A stretch of 56,030 nucleotides of DNA from an uncultured SAR86 cluster bacterium (lineage in GTDB: Bacteria > Pseudomonadota > Gammaproteobacteria > Magnimaribacterales > Magnimaribacteraceae), in contig CACBUE010000009.1 of assembly GCA_902542325.1 (NCBI GenBank), forward strand, positions 1-56,030, written 5' to 3'. Positions 54,976 to 56,030 of the stretch are shown piece after piece; position 1 is the first letter of the stretch, and each line of letters opens with the position of its first letter. The translations under genes and the position numbers were made by a program. Below the pieces are notes generated by a model. The model did no database searches. It saw nothing but the letters and a program-made list of their open reading frames with translations, and had not been told where the DNA came from.

Positions 54976-55368
54976 ATGTTGCTTGCTCAAGTCTTAATTT
55001 CAGGATTAGTCTGTGGTTTGATTATATTTCAGTCTGCTTTTGTAGCCCCTACAGTTTTTCGAGACTTGCCCGAAGAAAGCAGACCAATAATATTGAGATC
55101 CCTCTTCCCTAAGCTTTTCAGATCGATATCCGTTGCTGGAATCTTATTCACTCTATTAGCTCTTTTAGAAGGTTCTAATTTAATAATTGCATATTGCGTA
55201 GGCATGTTTACCTTCTTAGCGGGTTTAATATGTAATCTCATGGTTGGAGCAACAAATAAAGCTAGAGATAATGGAGACGATAAACTTTTTGCTACTCTTC
55301 ATCGCATAAGTGTGGTACTTACAATGTCAGTTTTACTGACAAATCTACTTTGGATATTTATAGTTTAG
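54976..55368 (+). CDS. DUF4149/TMEM205-like membrane protein
   Basis: A 130-residue protein with four hydrophobic segments (about residues 5-27, 51-68, 70-90, 108-129). The N-terminal VCGLIIFQSAFVAPTVFRDLP followed by SRPIILRSLFPKLFRSIS matches the DUF4149 pattern of short four-span proteins. Function unknown. It ends 2 bases before the next membrane-protein gene, with which it may be cotranscribed. Confidence 0.75.
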   Translation: MLLAQVLISGLVCGLIIFQSAFVAPTVFRDLPEESRPIILRSLFPKLFRSISVAGILFTLLALLEGSNLIIAYCVGMFTFLAGLICNLMVGATNKARDNGDDKLFATLHRISVVLTMSVLLTNLLWIFIV

Positions 55369-55370
55369 AT

Positions 55371-55799
55371 ATGAAAGAAAAATTAAATAAATTTCTCAAT
55401 ACTGGTATGAATAAAGGATTGAGTTGGACTACCATTGCAAGTGAAAAATTACTTCTGGCCTTAATTGGAATATCAACATGTATAGCTTCTGCGATGTATC
55501 TCTATGAAATGGTCTCGCAAAGGGAAATCTTACTAGGTGATTTATTTATGCTCTTCATATATGCAGAAATCCTCGCCATGGTTGGTGCTTTCTATAGTAC
55601 TAATAGAATACCGGTTACTCTTCCAATCATTGTTGCAATAACTGCTCTATGTCGTTTGATAATAATGCAGACAAAAGAAATGGATGCAATTATGGTCATG
55701 TGGGAGGCAGGTGCCATTTTTATACTAGCTGGTTCAGCCTATCTGATGAGCCTCAAAGATAAGATAAGTCTTGAGAAACTAAAACAATCTAAAGAATAA
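55371..55799 (+). CDS. PsiE-family membrane protein
   Basis: A 142-residue inner-membrane protein with about four hydrophobic segments. I use the ATG at 55371; an upstream in-frame TTG-type start would overlap the previous gene. The block YAEILAMVGAFYSTNRIPVTLPIIVAITALCRLIIMQ matches the phosphate-starvation-inducible PsiE family (EIVALI...HRVP...IAITALARLII). The role of PsiE is not known; no Pho box is seen. It ends one base before the stop of the convergent partial gene. Confidence 0.78.
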   Translation: MKEKLNKFLNTGMNKGLSWTTIASEKLLLALIGISTCIASAMYLYEMVSQREILLGDLFMLFIYAEILAMVGAFYSTNRIPVTLPIIVAITALCRLIIMQTKEMDAIMVMWEAGAIFILAGSAYLMSLKDKISLEKLKQSKE

Positions 55800-55800
55800 C

Positions 55801-56030
55801 TTATATATAAGAATTAAATCTTTCTGATCTCCAAGAATTTATCCGGTCTTTAGAAGATTCATCTCTAGAAAACCATAATTTGTCAGATTCATTATTTATC
55901 TGATGAACCTTAAGTTCTTCTAATCCTGATGGTGAAGAATCACTAAAAAACTCCATCAAGAATTTTTTATATAAATTTGGTTGATTCGTCTTTAATAAAT
56001 AGTATGAAACTCTTTTAATCTCTTGCAATT
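55801..56030 (-). CDS. C-terminal part of an unknown protein, cut by window edge
   Basis: The frame is open to the last base of the window, so only about 76 C-terminal residues are visible; the apparent TTG start is not meaningful. The fragment is soluble and charged (KRVSYYLLKTNQPNLYKKFLMEF, ending WRSERFNSYI). No family can be named. Confidence 0.5.
   Translation of the reverse strand, partial: LQEIKRVSYYLLKTNQPNLYKKFLMEFFSDSSPSGLEELKVHQINNESDKLWFSRDESSKDRINSWRSERFNSYI

Overview
The window looks like a chromosome segment of a streamlined, AT-rich marine gammaproteobacterium, most like the SAR86 group. This is inferred from gene content, low GC, very short intergenic gaps, and the mix of acyl-CoA dehydrogenases, P450, TonB receptor and carotenoid oxygenase; no rRNA or database match was available. 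I see no tRNA, rRNA, CRISPR array, insertion sequence or phage gene. No gene-free stretch exceeds about 215 bases. Many operon neighbours overlap by 1-8 bases, and several convergent pairs share one TTAA as both stop codons.

Layout: (1) 2-3319, leuS (5' cut by the window edge)-lptE-holA, forward. (2) 11965 back to 3316, a reverse cell-wall and housekeeping operon: proA-nadD-rsfS-rlmH-mrdA-rodA-mltB-dacA-dat, the rod-shape (elongasome) cluster without rlpA or lipB/lipA. (3) 12010-18861: a DedA membrane protein, a carotenoid oxygenase, a LON-domain protein, mpl (peptidoglycan recycling), a PPi-type phosphofructokinase, a saccharopine-dehydrogenase-like reductase and a thioesterase. (4) 18928-24446: CoA transferase and acyl-CoA dehydrogenase, a DUF2244 protein, argD, an aldo/keto reductase and a thioesterase. 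(5) 24487-28612: parE-parC. (6) 28680-29944: a beta-propeller protein plus two very small ORFs and an AT-rich region with three 11-bp-phased DnaA-box-like repeats. (7) 34204 back to 29941: a reverse operon peroxiredoxin-P450-DUF7064-like-APH kinase-small protein. (8) 34305-37992: tolC, a haloalkane-dehalogenase-like hydrolase, mutM, coaD. (9) 38070-41224: divergent oxyR/katG. (10) 41258-43988: a TPP-riboswitch-controlled TonB receptor and PnuC-family transporter, read as thiamine uptake. (11) 44115-56030: two small unknown genes, then acyl-CoA dehydrogenases, amidase, short-chain dehydrogenase, thioesterase, a paired (probably heteromeric) acyl-CoA dehydrogenase with a serine hydrolase, two lipoproteins (one a penicillin-acylase-family enzyme), two small membrane proteins and a cut-off unknown gene.

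Together the genes suggest a heterotroph that oxidises lipid-like or terpenoid/steroid-like compounds (P450, CoA transferase, several acyl-CoA dehydrogenases, thioesterases, an acyl-CoA-kinase-like protein), imports thiamine, and defends against peroxide. The most notable observations are a compact TPP riboswitch whose aptamer contains the Shine-Dalgarno and start codon; an APH kinase plus small-protein pair resembling the LvaA/LvaB 4-hydroxyacyl-CoA kinase; a likely alpha/beta acyl-CoA dehydrogenase pair; the DnaA-box-like array beside a 39-residue membrane protein gene; and an apparent ATA start for nadD.
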